35,714 nucleotides of DNA, taken from an uncultured Lachnospiraceae bacterium (GTDB lineage: Bacteria > Bacillota > Clostridia > Lachnospirales > Lachnospiraceae). The notes below the pieces were generated by a model, which saw nothing but the letters and a program-made list of their open reading frames with translations, ran no database searches and was not told where the DNA came from. A program made the position numbers and the translations under genes. This document shows positions 14,665-23,798 of the stretch, piece after piece; within the stretch, counting starts at the first letter, position 1; every line of letters starts with the position of its first letter. The DNA is taken from the NCBI GenBank assembly GCA_944376745.1, contig CALWDR010000002.1:1-35714 (forward strand), written 5' to 3'.

Positions 14665-15181
14665 AACAGTTCGGGTGTTGTTGTCGGAAGAGGAAGTGGA
14701 TCGAAGGATACGGGAAATGGGAGAGAAGATCAGCCGCGACTATGATGGCAGGCAGGTGCATCTGATCTGCGTGCTGAAGGGCGGGGTGTTTTTCACCTGC
14801 GAGCTGGCCAAGCGGATCAGCGTTCCGGTCTCCCTGGATTTCATGTCCGTGTCCAGCTATGGGAATGACACGAAATCCAGCGGCGTGGTGAAGATTGTCA
14901 AGGATTTGGATGAAAGCATTGAAAATAAGGACGTTCTCGTCGTTGAGGATATTATAGATTCCGGGCGCACCTTGAGCTATCTTCTGGAAAATTTAAGAAG
15001 AAGGAATCCGGCAAGCCTGAAGCTGTGTACCCTTCTGGACAAACCGGAGCGCCGGGTGACAGAGGTGGAGGTGGACTACACCGGATTTGAGATCCCCGAT
15101 GAATTTGTGGTGGGATACGGTCTTGACTATAGTCAGAAATACCGGAATCTGCCCTACATCGGAGTGATCGAGCTGAGCTGA
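14657..15181 (+). CDS. hpt: Hypoxanthine phosphoribosyltransferase
   Basis: This 174-aa cytoplasmic purine-salvage enzyme converts hypoxanthine (and guanine) with PRPP to IMP (GMP). The PRPP loop is VLVVEDIIDSGRTLSYLLEN (about residues 94-113). Other family parts are LICVLKGGVFFTCELAKRI and DFMSVSSYGNDTKSSG, plus the C-terminal VGYGLDYSQKYRNLPYIGV. The start lies inside the end of tilS, with ribosome site GGAGGAAA 5-8 bases before. The tilS-hpt-ftsH order is the classic Bacillota arrangement. Confidence 0.96.
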   Translation: MSETVRVLLSEEEVDRRIREMGEKISRDYDGRQVHLICVLKGGVFFTCELAKRISVPVSLDFMSVSSYGNDTKSSGVVKIVKDLDESIENKDVLVVEDIIDSGRTLSYLLENLRRRNPASLKLCTLLDKPERRVTEVEVDYTGFEIPDEFVVGYGLDYSQKYRNLPYIGVIELS

Positions 15182-15194
15182 AGGAGGTTTCAAA

Positions 15195-17024
15195 TTGGAT
15201 AAACGTTTCAGAGTATTCGGGATCTATGTGGTCCTGATCATTGGAATTGCGCTTTTGTGGATGTTCTGGGATTCGGACGTAGGAACCACCGGCGACGCCG
15301 CCTACACGGAGGTGGCCCTGGCCGACGACCTGGCCCAGGAAAATGTGGCCTCCGTATATATCGAACAGAACCGGGAGGTGCCCACCGGCCGGGTACAGGT
15401 GTTCCTTCAGGGGGGCTTGGAAAGGAAGATGTACACCAGCGATATCAACCGGGTGGTGGAGCTTTTGGAGGAGTACGGGTTTGAAAATTATACCACCGGG
15501 GATGTGCCTGGGGAGAACTGGCTTCTGTCCCTTTTGCCCACCCTGCTCATTTTCGGCGTGGTATTTCTCTTCTTTGTCATGATGACCAACAACGCCCAGG
15601 CGGGAGCCGGCGGCGGCACCAGCGCAAAAATGATGAATTTCGGCAGAAGCCGGGCCCGGATGACCACCGATGAAAATAAGAAGGTGACCTTCGCCAATGT
15701 GGCGGGCCTTAAGGAGGAGAAGGAGGATCTGGAGGAGATCGTGGATTTCCTGCGCTTTCCCCGCAAATACACCAGGCTGGGAGCGCGAATCCCCAAGGGC
15801 GTGCTGCTGGTGGGCCCTCCCGGAACGGGTAAGACGCTTCTTGCCAAGGCGGTGGCCGGCGAGGCCGGGGTGCCGTTTTTCAGCATTTCCGGCTCGGATT
15901 TTGTGGAAATGTTCGTGGGCGTGGGCGCCTCCCGTGTCCGGGATTTATTTGAGGACGCCAAGAAAAACGCCCCCTGTATCGTCTTTATCGATGAGATCGA
16001 CGCCGTGGCCAGACGTCGGGGAACCGGCATGGGCGGCGGTCATGACGAGCGGGAGCAGACCCTGAACCAGCTTCTGGTGGAGATGGACGGCTTCGGCGTC
16101 AACGAGGGGATCATCGTGATGGCGGCCACCAACCGGGTGGATATTCTGGACCCGGCCATCATGCGTCCCGGGCGTTTTGACCGGAAGGTGCACGTGGGGC
16201 GGCCCGACGTGGGCGGACGGGAAGAGATCCTCAAGGTGCACGCCAAGAATAAGCCCATGAGCGATGATGTGGATCTGAAGCAGATCGCTCAGACCACCGC
16301 CGGCTTCACCGGGGCGGACCTGGAAAATCTCCTCAACGAGGCGGCCATCTTCGCCGCCAAGGAGGATCGCCCCTATCTGGCCCAGGAGGACATCCGCAAG
16401 GCCTTCGTGAAGGTGGGCCTGGGTGCGGAGAAGAAGAGCCGCATCATCACCGACAAGGAGAAGAAGATCACCGCCTACCATGAGGCCGGTCACGCCATCC
16501 TCTTCCATGTGCTGCCGGACGTGGGACCGGTGTACTCCGTGTCCATCATCCCCACCGGCGTGGGCGCGGCGGGCTATACCATGCCCCTGCCGGAGAAGGA
16601 CGAGATGTTCGAGACCAAGGGCCGCATGATGCAGGAGATCATTGTGGATCTGGGCGGACGGGTGGCCGAGGAGCTGGTCTTTGACGACATTACCACCGGG
16701 GCTTCCCAGGATATCAAGCAGGCCACCGGCATTGCCAAGGCCATGGTGACCAAGTACGGCATGTCCGAAAATGTGGGCCTGATCAGCTACGGCAACGAGG
16801 ACGACGAGGTGTTCATCGGCCGGGACCTGGCCCATGCCAGAGGCTATGGGGAAAATGTGGCCGGCATCATCGATATGGAGATCAAGCGGATCATCGACGA
16901 GTGCTATCAGAAAGCCAGGAATATCCTTCATGAAAATGAGCGGATCCTTCACAGCTGCGCCGACCTGCTGCTGCAGAAAGAAAAAATCAACCGGGAGGAG
17001 TTTGAGGCTCTGTTTGAGAGCTGA
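15195..17024 (+). CDS. ftsH: ATP-dependent zinc metalloprotease FtsH
   Basis: This membrane-bound AAA+ protease (609 aa) degrades misfolded and regulatory proteins. It has two membrane spans ([16 protein letters not shown] near residue 9; [18 protein letters not shown] near 113) around an external domain. Walker A GPPGTGKT, Walker [13 protein letters not shown], the second region of homology ([20 protein letters not shown]) and the zinc site HEAGH (about 432) are all intact. It starts with TTG at 15195 after AAGGAGG, 14 bases past the hpt stop. A small hairpin at 17041-17067 follows the gene, without a T run. Confidence 0.97.
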   Translation: MDKRFRVFGIYVVLIIGIALLWMFWDSDVGTTGDAAYTEVALADDLAQENVASVYIEQNREVPTGRVQVFLQGGLERKMYTSDINRVVELLEEYGFENYTTGDVPGENWLLSLLPTLLIFGVVFLFFVMMTNNAQAGAGGGTSAKMMNFGRSRARMTTDENKKVTFANVAGLKEEKEDLEEIVDFLRFPRKYTRLGARIPKGVLLVGPPGTGKTLLAKAVAGEAGVPFFSISGSDFVEMFVGVGASRVRDLFEDAKKNAPCIVFIDEIDAVARRRGTGMGGGHDEREQTLNQLLVEMDGFGVNEGIIVMAATNRVDILDPAIMRPGRFDRKVHVGRPDVGGREEILKVHAKNKPMSDDVDLKQIAQTTAGFTGADLENLLNEAAIFAAKEDRPYLAQEDIRKAFVKVGLGAEKKSRIITDKEKKITAYHEAGHAILFHVLPDVGPVYSVSIIPTGVGAAGYTMPLPEKDEMFETKGRMMQEIIVDLGGRVAEELVFDDITTGASQDIKQATGIAKAMVTKYGMSENVGLISYGNEDDEVFIGRDLAHARGYGENVAGIIDMEIKRIIDECYQKARNILHENERILHSCADLLLQKEKINREEFEALFES

Positions 17025-17101
17025 ACTATGCAGACTGAAGCCGATTTTTCGTTTGTAACGAAAACGGACTTGTACAAAATAGACAAAAACAGAATACGAT
17101 T

Positions 17102-17145
17102 TTTGTGAACTTTGTGAACACTTCAGAGGTGACAGATGCTATACT
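17102..17145 (+). promoter_or_regulatory. Promoter and direct-repeat operator of small-RNA element A
   Basis: Two adjacent TTTGTGAAC units (17102-17110, 17111-17119) lie 20 bp before an extended -10 (TGC-TATACT, 17140-17145). There is no recognisable -35, so the repeats are probably an activator site covering the -35 region. Confidence 0.65.
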
Positions 17146-17151
17146 AAATAA

Positions 17152-17252
17152 CGTAAAAACCCCCCAATACATTATATAGTTTTTGCTACACCCCATAGTA
17201 AAAATACCTTCTCCTTAGAAAAAAGGCGGCAGATCGACTGGCCGCCTTTTTT
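17152..17252 (+). ncRNA. Candidate small regulatory RNA, copy A
   Basis: This is a predicted 100-nt transcript with no open frame of note. It has a C6 run, an invariant block running from AATACATTATATAG through TTTTTGCTA-CACCCCA-TAGTAAAAA (a hairpin with a C-rich loop), then the single-stranded ACCTTCTCCTTAG, which is complementary to a strong Shine-Dalgarno sequence, and the terminator AAAAAGGCGGC ... GCCGCCTTTTTT. Three more copies lie at 17486, 20024 and 32369, all on this strand. Identity is highest inside the predicted RNA and falls off outside. The function is inferred: translation control by pairing to ribosome sites. Confidence 0.6.
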
Positions 17253-17435
17253 CTTGCGTCCTGCGAGGCCGGTCTTGCGGATCGCGCTCCTGCCGGCCTG
17301 GAAAAGACGGGGGGTTCCAGCTATCGCAAACCTTGCCGTTTCCGATAAAAAGGCCTGCATCTGTTGAAACCCCAGAGAAAACACTGGGGCCGCAGAAAAC
17401 TGTGTTGTAAAAATGCACAAAAACAGAACACGATT

Positions 17436-17479
17436 TTTGTGAACTTTGTTAACACTTCTGGGGTGACAGGTGCTATACT
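17436..17479 (+). promoter_or_regulatory. Promoter and direct-repeat operator of small-RNA element B
   Basis: TTTGTGAAC (17436-17444) and TTTGTTAAC (17445-17453) lie 20 bp before TATACT (17474-17479), which has the extended TGC. This is the same geometry as copy A. Confidence 0.65.
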
Positions 17480-17485
17480 AAATAT

Positions 17486-17589
17486 CGTAAGAACCCCCCC
17501 CCAATACATTATATAGTTTTTGCTACACCCCATAGTAAAAATACCTTCTCCTTTTAGAAAAAGGCGGCAGATCGACTGGCCGCCTTTTT
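17486..17589 (+). ncRNA. Candidate small regulatory RNA, copy B
   Basis: Tandem with copy A, 334 bp away. The C run is longer (9) and the spacer before the terminator has two extra T (CTCCTTTTAG). The leader GTAAGAAC differs from GTAAAAAC elsewhere but could still pair with GTTTTTGC through a G-U pair. The terminator GGCGGC/GCCGCC is followed by TTTTT. Between A and B (17253-17435) there is no gene, only a CCCCAG...CTGGGG hairpin. Confidence 0.6.
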
Positions 17590-17615
17590 CGTTGCCGAAA
17601 AGACTGATTCTGAAA

Positions 17616-18578
17616 TCATTCTAAGGGAAGACGGGAATCCCTCATCATTGCCCGGTACTCTCTGGGCGTAAACAGCGTGTACTTCTTAAAGACCGTGGAA
17701 AAATAGCTGCTGTCGGAGAAATTTAAGAGCATGGCGGTCTCTGTCACGGATCTGCCCTGGGCAAGCAGGGACTTGGCGTACTCGATCTTCTGCTGGTTGA
17801 CATAATGCCGGGGCGAGACGCCTAGTTGTTTTTTGAACTTCTGCTTAAACTGGGAGCAGGAGAGCATGGCGGTCTCGGCCAGGAGCTCCAGGGGCAGCTC
17901 CTTTGTGAGATTTTCCCGGATGAAGGTGAGGGCCGCCTGGATGTCCGGGGAGACCGGAGAGGACTCCTGCCGGGAATACTGTACGGTCAAGTGCAGAAAA
18001 TACTGAAGCAAAGCGGCGGTAAAATAGGGATCTTCGCCGGCAAGCGCCCGGGAAAATGCCTGCTCCAAAAGGGGCAGGGTTTTTTTGATGTCCGTTTTTA
18101 CCACATGGCCGGGAATGGCCAGAAGACTGTGCTTCAGCGCCCGCCCGGCCTTTGGGGAGAGGAACAGCAGATCCTTTCCGGCGGTGTCTAGCTGGAACCA
18201 GTAAAGCTCGCCTCCATTGATGGGCCGCCGGTTGGTGCCGTGGACCTCATTGGGGCGTGAGACGAACACCTCGCCGCCGGAGAAGGGCAGGGTCTCCTGC
18301 GGGGGCAAAAGAGCCTGATCCTCCTGCCTGGCGGAGCGGGAGGGACTTTTGGTGGGAGCCGGACCTTTCTGCCGGGTGGAGAACGTGAAGGTCCCCTGGG
18401 CCGGCATGGAAAATTCAAAGGCATTTTCATGGTAATGCCAGTTTAAGGAGGCGGTGGCGTTATAGCTTAAATGATGGCCGAACATGCGCAGTCCGGGGAT
18501 GTGGAGTTCTTTTTCGGTGAGAATGATCCTGTTTTTCTCGCGGGTGGGGACGTCCCGCCAGCTTTCCGCGGCTTCCAT
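17616..18578 (-). CDS. AraC-family transcriptional regulator with cupin N-terminus
   Basis: The protein is 320 aa. The N-terminal half resembles a cupin-type sensor domain (HHLSYNATASLNWHYHENAF, then FVSRPNEVHGTNRRPINGGE). The C-terminal 100 residues are the AraC double helix-turn-helix (LAETAMLSCSQFKQKFKKQL; then MLLNFSDSSYFSTVFKKYTL and TPREYRAMM). A Gly/Ala/Pro/Ser-rich insert (about residues 68-92) lies inside the sensor part. AAGGAGG lies 9 bases before the ATG. It is divergent from the URO-D-like gene at 18896 and probably controls it. The effector is unknown. Confidence 0.9.
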   Translation of the reverse strand: MEAAESWRDVPTREKNRIILTEKELHIPGLRMFGHHLSYNATASLNWHYHENAFEFSMPAQGTFTFSTRQKGPAPTKSPSRSARQEDQALLPPQETLPFSGGEVFVSRPNEVHGTNRRPINGGELYWFQLDTAGKDLLFLSPKAGRALKHSLLAIPGHVVKTDIKKTLPLLEQAFSRALAGEDPYFTAALLQYFLHLTVQYSRQESSPVSPDIQAALTFIRENLTKELPLELLAETAMLSCSQFKQKFKKQLGVSPRHYVNQQKIEYAKSLLAQGRSVTETAMLLNFSDSSYFSTVFKKYTLFTPREYRAMMRDSRLPLE

Positions 18579-18656
18579 TTTCCAGTACCTCCTTAAAAAG
18601 TTTTAAATTTGTACGGCGTATTGATTTTATTGAAATACGATTTTAAAGATTATATA

Positions 18657-18845
18657 ATGATACCAGGGGCAAAAGGTCATGCGTTTCATGCTTGCATGAA
18701 AAACATGACCTTGGGAACCGCAAAACACCGAAAAGTAGCCATTTTTCGGAGAAAAATGAGCGGATTTGAGGTGTTTTAGAATTGCGGGAGCACGCAGTGC
18801 GGAGCAATTCGTAGGTATCATGGGGTCAAAATGCCTTTTGACCCC
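18657..18845. repeat. Stack of palindromes, MITE-like, including repeat copy 2
   Basis: Four hairpins follow one another. First, AAGGTCATG...CATGACCTT, enclosing TTTCATGC-TT-GCATGAAA (18673-18712). Second, AAAACACC...GGTGTTTT, enclosing CATTTTTC-GGA-GAAAAATG. Third, the inverted 53-bp repeat shared with 9526-9578. Fourth, GGGGTCAAAA-TGCC-TTTTGACCCC (18822-18845). It fills the divergent region between the AraC and URO-D genes, so their promoters must lie inside or beside it. Confidence 0.75.
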
Positions 18846-18895
18846 TACATCATATAATAAGAAAAAAGAGATGTCAACCAAAGGAGGAGACAAAG

Positions 18896-19948
18896 ATGTT
18901 TGAACCGGATTATCGCAATGTTGTGGACGCGGCCAGGAATAAGGAGGCCAGGCGGGTGCCTCTCTATGAGCACATTGTGGATTTTGGGAAGATCCAGGAG
19001 ATCACGGGCAGGGAGCTGGTGTCCCTTTCCCAGGGGGACGAGCGGGAGCTGGAGGAATTTTTCCGGCTGTACTGCGGCTTTTTCAAGGAGTACGGATACG
19101 ACGTGGTACCCTTTGAGGCCTGCATCGGCGGCGCTATGCCCGGGGCCGGGGCCCTGGGGGACAGCCGGGTGGTGCCTGTGATCCAAAGCGAGGAGGATTT
19201 CCGCAAATATCCCTGGGATGAGATCGAGCATTATTATTTTGAGGCCAACGCAAAATATTTTCGGGCTCTGCGGAAAGCCATGCCGGAGGGCATGAAGGCC
19301 ATCGGCGGCGTGGGCAACGGCATTTTCGAGTGCGTGCAGGACCTGGTGGGCTACCAGAACCTCTGCTATTTCAAGGCGGACGACGAGGAGCTCTACGAGG
19401 CACTGTTCCGGAAGGTGGGGCAGACCAATCTGGGGATCTGGAAGCGATTTATGAGAGAGTTCGGCGACGTGTACTGCGTCCTGCGGTTCGGGGACGATCT
19501 GGGCTACAAGAGCAATTCCCTTCTGTCCACGGACGATATCAAGGATTTTATCCTGCCCCAGTACAAGCCCATCGTGGACCTGGTGCACAGCTACGGGAAG
19601 CCCTTCCTGCTTCACTCCTGCGGGAAGATCTTCAATGTGATGGACGCGCTGATCGATGAGGTGGGAATCGATGCCAAGCACTCCAACGAGGACCAGATCG
19701 CCATGTTCCCGGAATGGGTGGAGCGCTACGGCGACAGGATCGGCAATTTCGGCGGCTTTGACATGGATGTGGTGTGCAACTATGGCAAAGAGGAGCTTAA
19801 GGAGTACATGCTGGATATTATGAGACAGTGCGAGCACAAGGGCGGCATCGCTTTTGGCACCGGCAATTCCATTCCCAACTACGTTCCGGCGGAGAATTAT
19901 GTCAACATGATCGAGGTGGTGCGGGAGTATCGGGGGGACTATAAGTAA
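18896..19948 (+). CDS. URO-D superfamily protein (MtaA/CmuA methyltransferase-like)
   Basis: The protein (350 aa) belongs to the uroporphyrinogen decarboxylase superfamily. The motif LLHSCGKI (about residue 238) gives the His-x-Cys-Gly zinc pair known from MtaA- and CmuA-type corrinoid methyltransferases, which true HemE lacks. The end GGIAFGTGNSIPNYVPAENY is the family C-terminal signature. No corrinoid protein or other heme gene is nearby, so a heme role is unlikely; transfer of a methyl group from a small substrate is the more likely reaction, but this is inference. AAGGAGGAGA precedes the ATG by 6-8 bases. It pairs with the divergent AraC gene. Confidence 0.85.
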   Translation: MFEPDYRNVVDAARNKEARRVPLYEHIVDFGKIQEITGRELVSLSQGDERELEEFFRLYCGFFKEYGYDVVPFEACIGGAMPGAGALGDSRVVPVIQSEEDFRKYPWDEIEHYYFEANAKYFRALRKAMPEGMKAIGGVGNGIFECVQDLVGYQNLCYFKADDEELYEALFRKVGQTNLGIWKRFMREFGDVYCVLRFGDDLGYKSNSLLSTDDIKDFILPQYKPIVDLVHSYGKPFLLHSCGKIFNVMDALIDEVGIDAKHSNEDQIAMFPEWVERYGDRIGNFGGFDMDVVCNYGKEELKEYMLDIMRQCEHKGGIAFGTGNSIPNYVPAENYVNMIEVVREYRGDYK

Positions 19949-19973
19949 ATATAGACAAAAAAAGATTTGCATT

Positions 19974-20017
19974 TTTGTAAACTTTGTACACACTTCTCGG
20001 GTGACAGATGCTATACT
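19974..20017 (+). promoter_or_regulatory. Promoter and direct-repeat operator of small-RNA element C
   Basis: TTTGTAAAC (19974-19982) and TTTGTACAC (19983-19991) lie exactly 20 bp before TATACT (20012-20017) with extended TGC. These are the most diverged repeats of the four copies, but the spacing is unchanged. Confidence 0.6.
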
Positions 20018-20023
20018 AAATAA

Positions 20024-20121
20024 TGTAAAAACCCCCAATACATTATATAGTTTTTGCTACACCCCATAGTAAAAATACCTTCTCCTTAGAAAAAGGCGGC
20101 AGATCGACTGGCCGCCTTTTT
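20024..20121 (+). ncRNA. Candidate small regulatory RNA, copy C
   Basis: Predicted length is 98 nt. The C run is 5; the block from AATACATTATATAG to CTTCTCCTTAG is identical to the other copies. The terminator GGCGGC/GCCGCC with T5 lies 75 bp past the end of the URO-D gene's 3' region and ends 80 bp before the stop of the convergent secreted protein gene. A GC-rich hairpin (GTGC...GCAC, about 20129-20145) follows. Confidence 0.6.
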
Positions 20122-20202
20122 CATTTGTCGTGCGCCCGGCGGGCACGTGTTCTGATGGGCTCCACGCGCGTTTCTTACAGAATATGTGGTGTTTAACTTT
20201 TC

Positions 20203-23200
20203 TTAATCATTTCCCTGCCAGTGAAATTCTATCATATCTACAGAACACCAACTGTTTGCTGGTGCATTGGAGTACAGACCAATTTCACAATAGCCGGAAG
20301 ATACTATGATATTAGTGATCTCTATTTTTGTCCATTGTGGATAAGGAGCGGCTGGAATGGCAATCATCTGTTCCTCATGACCATGATGTTTGATGCTTAG
20401 GAAATGTGTGCTGGCACCGTCGCCAATTACCCAGGCGCTTAAGGTATAGTGTCCGGGGATCAGACCATTGATGGTTTGACCGTTAAACACTTCATAGGCA
20501 CTGGCTTTGTAATGTGTCAGACGCCAGGAACCGTCATATCCGCTTGACTCAACAAAGCTTGCATTTTCTCCGGAACCGTCAGAACCGTTCCAGGTACCCC
20601 AATGCTCCAGAGTCGCATTACCATTCGATTCAAAAGAAGGATTTTTGAGAAGATTATTATCCAAAGCATCGGAAGCTACGGGAGGATAGTAAGTATTGGT
20701 TTTTTGTAAAATAATGTTATCAACAGAGCACCATTCGTAAGCAGCCGCATTTGAGTAGATCCCTATTTCGCATTTTCCTGAAGTAATAGAAATGTCTCGA
20801 ATCGCTATTTGTGTCCATACTTCGGTTACAGGAAAGTAGCATATCTCCTCTTCACTGCCGTGATGCTTTATACTAAGGAAATGCTTATTACTGCCGGTTC
20901 CTTTTACCCAAGCGGTTAAGGTGTAGGTTCCGTTTTCCAGATGATTTAAGGTCTGCCCGGTGAATACTTCATAATCTGAGGCCTTGCAATGGGTCAATCG
21001 AGCAGAGTTGTTCATACCTCCGAGTTCATAATAGCTGGCATCGCCGTCTGTTCCAGAAGTTCCAGGCCATACGCTCCAGTAATCGAATTGATTTTCATTT
21101 TCAAAATCAAAATTTGTCACTAAATTTTCAGTTTCCCGGAGCAATTTAACGTTATCCACCTTTAACCAGTTTCCAGCGTTTGCCAGAGAGTAAAAGCCTA
21201 TGGTAATACTTCCATTTTGAACTAGGATACCGGGAATTTCTACATAAATCCATGTATCATCGCCATATGCCGGTATGGATATTTTCTGGGGAAGCCCAAG
21301 ACCATAGTTTTTAGCTTCCATAAAGCAGCTTTTTTGACCACCGCTGGATTTGACATAGGCGCTTAATGTGTAATGGCCGTTTGGAATGTTACTTACGGTC
21401 TGATCCGTGTAAACTTCATATGGCTGTGAACCATTTTGTATGAGATACGAGGTTCCGCTTTGCGCGGAACCGGTTTCGATATAAGAGCACCCAGAACCGG
21501 AAAAGTCATTTCCGGGCCAGATTCCCCAATCGGAATGCCCTTGTTCATAATCGTTGTTGACAAGATAATTAAAAGGATCGCTTACTGTGTCATACCATTC
21601 ATTTGGACTGTCAATGGAGGCATTATTTAATTTATAAACATCAATTTTATCAATTTGCGTATAATTCATGCCATGTAAAAGCTTTATAGAATTGGAGCCA
21701 TTTTTGAGTTCAACTGGAATGCGCACACAGTCGTCATAGAATTTATTCCATTCGGCAGTTTTGGGATAATAAATGGACGCAAAGGAAACCTCATTAATGA
21801 TCAAATCATGAGAACTCATATAGTCGCCGCCGTTTGAGTAATGGATGGCAAGGCAATATTCAGCTTCCTGATCAACTGTGACAGAGAATGTAATGGAACT
21901 GCTGTCGGTGTCAATGGAACCCACAAAATTTCCTTCGGATGCGTCAATTCCAGGGAGTATGTCTGCATTTGAGATAAAGGCGTCTTCCGCTTCATAACTC
22001 ATCACAGCACGGTCGTCTATCTGGCAGAGTGCCACATTGTCAAAGAATGCAATATCGCTGGTTTTATTGCCGGCAGATAAGCAGATAGTGGCAGTGGTAG
22101 TATTGCTGACGAATTCTAATTCTCTTTTCACCCAGTAGTCTGGGGTGGCACGAACAGTAACGGTATGCGTATCGGTCCCGGAGTTGAGGGAGAGGAACGC
22201 AGTTCCGTTTTGAGAAGTTTTGATATAGCAGGTAAGTTTGTAAGGTTTTCCTGTTTCCAGACCGGACACCTGCTGGGATAAGGAACTGCCGGAAGCGGCT
22301 TTTGCGCATGTGGCTCCACTGTGAGCTCTATCCGAGGAAGAAAAAGCAGCATTTCCGGTAGTCACCCATCCGGTGTGCGTTACATTTTCAAAGTCTGAGT
22401 CCAGAATAGAAATCTGTACAGGGGAGCGGAGATTTCGAGAGTTTATGGTATAAATACCATTTCCTATACTGCCGCCTTCATCCAGGATGATTGCTTCAGC
22501 GTTTGATTGGAAAATTGTGATTATATCGTTTAATGATTGTTCGCGAGGATAATTCAGTTTAATATATGGGTCAAAATATGTTTGAGTATCATTGATGTAA
22601 ATGCAGTCATCTTCAGGGTACAAACCTTCCATAATGGCTTCCGGCGTACCGGAAGTGCCATGAAGAACGCCCATGATTCCGCCTACGGTAGCTGCATTGC
22701 AGTCACCATCATAACCGGACAAAGACGCAATCTTCAGTGAATCAAGATAATTGTTGTTTCCATATAGAAGAGAAATGATAATAATGCTGTTATTAATATC
22801 GGTCAGTGTCTGTACATTGTCGGATTCATCTACATTTCTTTTCATGGAAGCAAGCACAGTGACGGCATTTCGCCAGTTGTTTTCTGTTGCATATTGAGAA
22901 AGACAGGTCTCGTAGATTGTTCTGGGCCAGGAACCTTCAGGGAGAACTGTTGCTGCTTTGGTAACAACATCGTAAGCGTTAGCTTCCGTATAAGCAAGTG
23001 CGTAGAGCGCCGCGCCGAATTTTGCCCAGATGACACCGTCAAAATCACCAGTGACAGAGGCGAATTTATAGGCCAACTCGGACGCTTTCTGCGGCATTCC
23101 CGGTGCGGCCATACCAAGAGTATCATTTTCAATATATGGTTCCGTACACCAGTAAAACTCATTCCCGTACTCGCGCATTCCAGAGAAAGGAGGCAGCAGA

Positions 23201-23709
23201 TCAGCGTAGCGGGTCAGATAAGCTGCTTTAAATCCTGCTCCCCAATCGTGGACATAGTGCTCTTTCCATTCTTCTTTGATATCATAATAACTGACGTTAG
23301 GACCATGCTCAGCCAATATATGCTGATTAAAAATATCTATATGGTAATCGTCGTCAGAAGCAACGACTCCTTCTTCCCAAAATCGGTTGTAGCCGGGATA
23401 AGTGGCATCGCCGGCATGGGTAAAATTACCGCTGTAAGGACCGTTTAAAACCGAAAACCATTCATCTGGGAGAGGACTGTAAGGCTGGCCGGTTTCATCC
23501 CACACAAATTCATAGCCAGTAAGAAAACCACCAAAATGTCCCAGCATACCAGCCAGGGTTTTATCACGATAAGAGGCTGCCGTGAGTGTGAGTGCAGAGT
23601 TTGTGTTGTCTGAAGTGATGCTGTCAGAAGCAGCTAAGCTTGTATTCGGGCATATGCTGACCAAAATACAACAAACAGACAATAATGCAAAAAAGCGTTT
23701 CAGTTTCAT
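20203..23709 (-). CDS. Secreted ADP-ribosylglycohydrolase-fold protein with multiple carbohydrate-binding domains
   Basis: The protein is 1168 aa with signal peptide MKLKRFFALLSVCCILVSIC, cut near SLAASD. Residues of about 50-430 resemble the ADP-ribosylglycohydrolase family: RDKTLAGMLGHFGGFLTGYE, VASDDDYHIDIFNQHILAEH (acidic metal motif) and GYDGDCNAATVGGIMGVLHG (family GD-x-NAA motif). A galactose-binding-like domain (about 465-605), a CBM6/35-like domain (MSYEAEDAFISNADILPGID, about 610-735) and three related C-terminal beta domains follow, each with NxxFE, ...W and YTLSAWV motifs. The last two copies share FLSIKHHG. It probably acts on an external glycan. AGGAGA precedes the ATG at 23709. 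Codon and base use are AT-richer than the core genes, which suggests transfer. Confidence 0.8.
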   Translation of the reverse strand: MKLKRFFALLSVCCILVSICPNTSLAASDSITSDNTNSALTLTAASYRDKTLAGMLGHFGGFLTGYEFVWDETGQPYSPLPDEWFSVLNGPYSGNFTHAGDATYPGYNRFWEEGVVASDDDYHIDIFNQHILAEHGPNVSYYDIKEEWKEHYVHDWGAGFKAAYLTRYADLLPPFSGMREYGNEFYWCTEPYIENDTLGMAAPGMPQKASELAYKFASVTGDFDGVIWAKFGAALYALAYTEANAYDVVTKAATVLPEGSWPRTIYETCLSQYATENNWRNAVTVLASMKRNVDESDNVQTLTDINNSIIIISLLYGNNNYLDSLKIASLSGYDGDCNAATVGGIMGVLHGTSGTPEAIMEGLYPEDDCIYINDTQTYFDPYIKLNYPREQSLNDIITIFQSNAEAIILDEGGSIGNGIYTINSRNLRSPVQISILDSDFENVTHTGWVTTGNAAFSSSDRAHSGATCAKAASGSSLSQQVSGLETGKPYKLTCYIKTSQNGTAFLSLNSGTDTHTVTVRATPDYWVKRELEFVSNTTTATICLSAGNKTSDIAFFDNVALCQIDDRAVMSYEAEDAFISNADILPGIDASEGNFVGSIDTDSSSITFSVTVDQEAEYCLAIHYSNGGDYMSSHDLIINEVSFASIYYPKTAEWNKFYDDCVRIPVELKNGSNSIKLLHGMNYTQIDKIDVYKLNNASIDSPNEWYDTVSDPFNYLVNNDYEQGHSDWGIWPGNDFSGSGCSYIETGSAQSGTSYLIQNGSQPYEVYTDQTVSNIPNGHYTLSAYVKSSGGQKSCFMEAKNYGLGLPQKISIPAYGDDTWIYVEIPGILVQNGSITIGFYSLANAGNWLKVDNVKLLRETENLVTNFDFENENQFDYWSVWPGTSGTDGDASYYELGGMNNSARLTHCKASDYEVFTGQTLNHLENGTYTLTAWVKGTGSNKHFLSIKHHGSEEEICYFPVTEVWTQIAIRDISITSGKCEIGIYSNAAAYEWCSVDNIILQKTNTYYPPVASDALDNNLLKNPSFESNGNATLEHWGTWNGSDGSGENASFVESSGYDGSWRLTHYKASAYEVFNGQTINGLIPGHYTLSAWVIGDGASTHFLSIKHHGHEEQMIAIPAAPYPQWTKIEITNIIVSSGYCEIGLYSNAPANSWCSVDMIEFHWQGND

Positions 23710-23798
23710 GGTATTCTCCTTTCTGTTGAGGTGAAATATAGATCGTTGCCATTTAATTAAAACATATTTTCGGAAAAAGAAGCGTGTAAAAAACTGTA

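Noticed and set aside
15945..16952. Minus-strand open frame (335 aa) opposite ftsH
   Set aside because: Shadow of ftsH; His- and Val-rich composition and no recognisable domain.
17152..17589. CRISPR array made of the repeated blocks
   Set aside because: The repeats are about 100 bp, unevenly spaced and contain promoters and terminators; no cas genes are present.
18896..19948. Uroporphyrinogen decarboxylase (HemE) of heme synthesis
   Set aside because: The HSCG zinc motif and the absence of heme genes fit the MtaA/CmuA-like branch better.
18845..20038. Minus-strand open frame (397 aa) opposite the URO-D-like gene
   Set aside because: It covers the real gene antisense and starts inside small-RNA copy C; no domain is seen.
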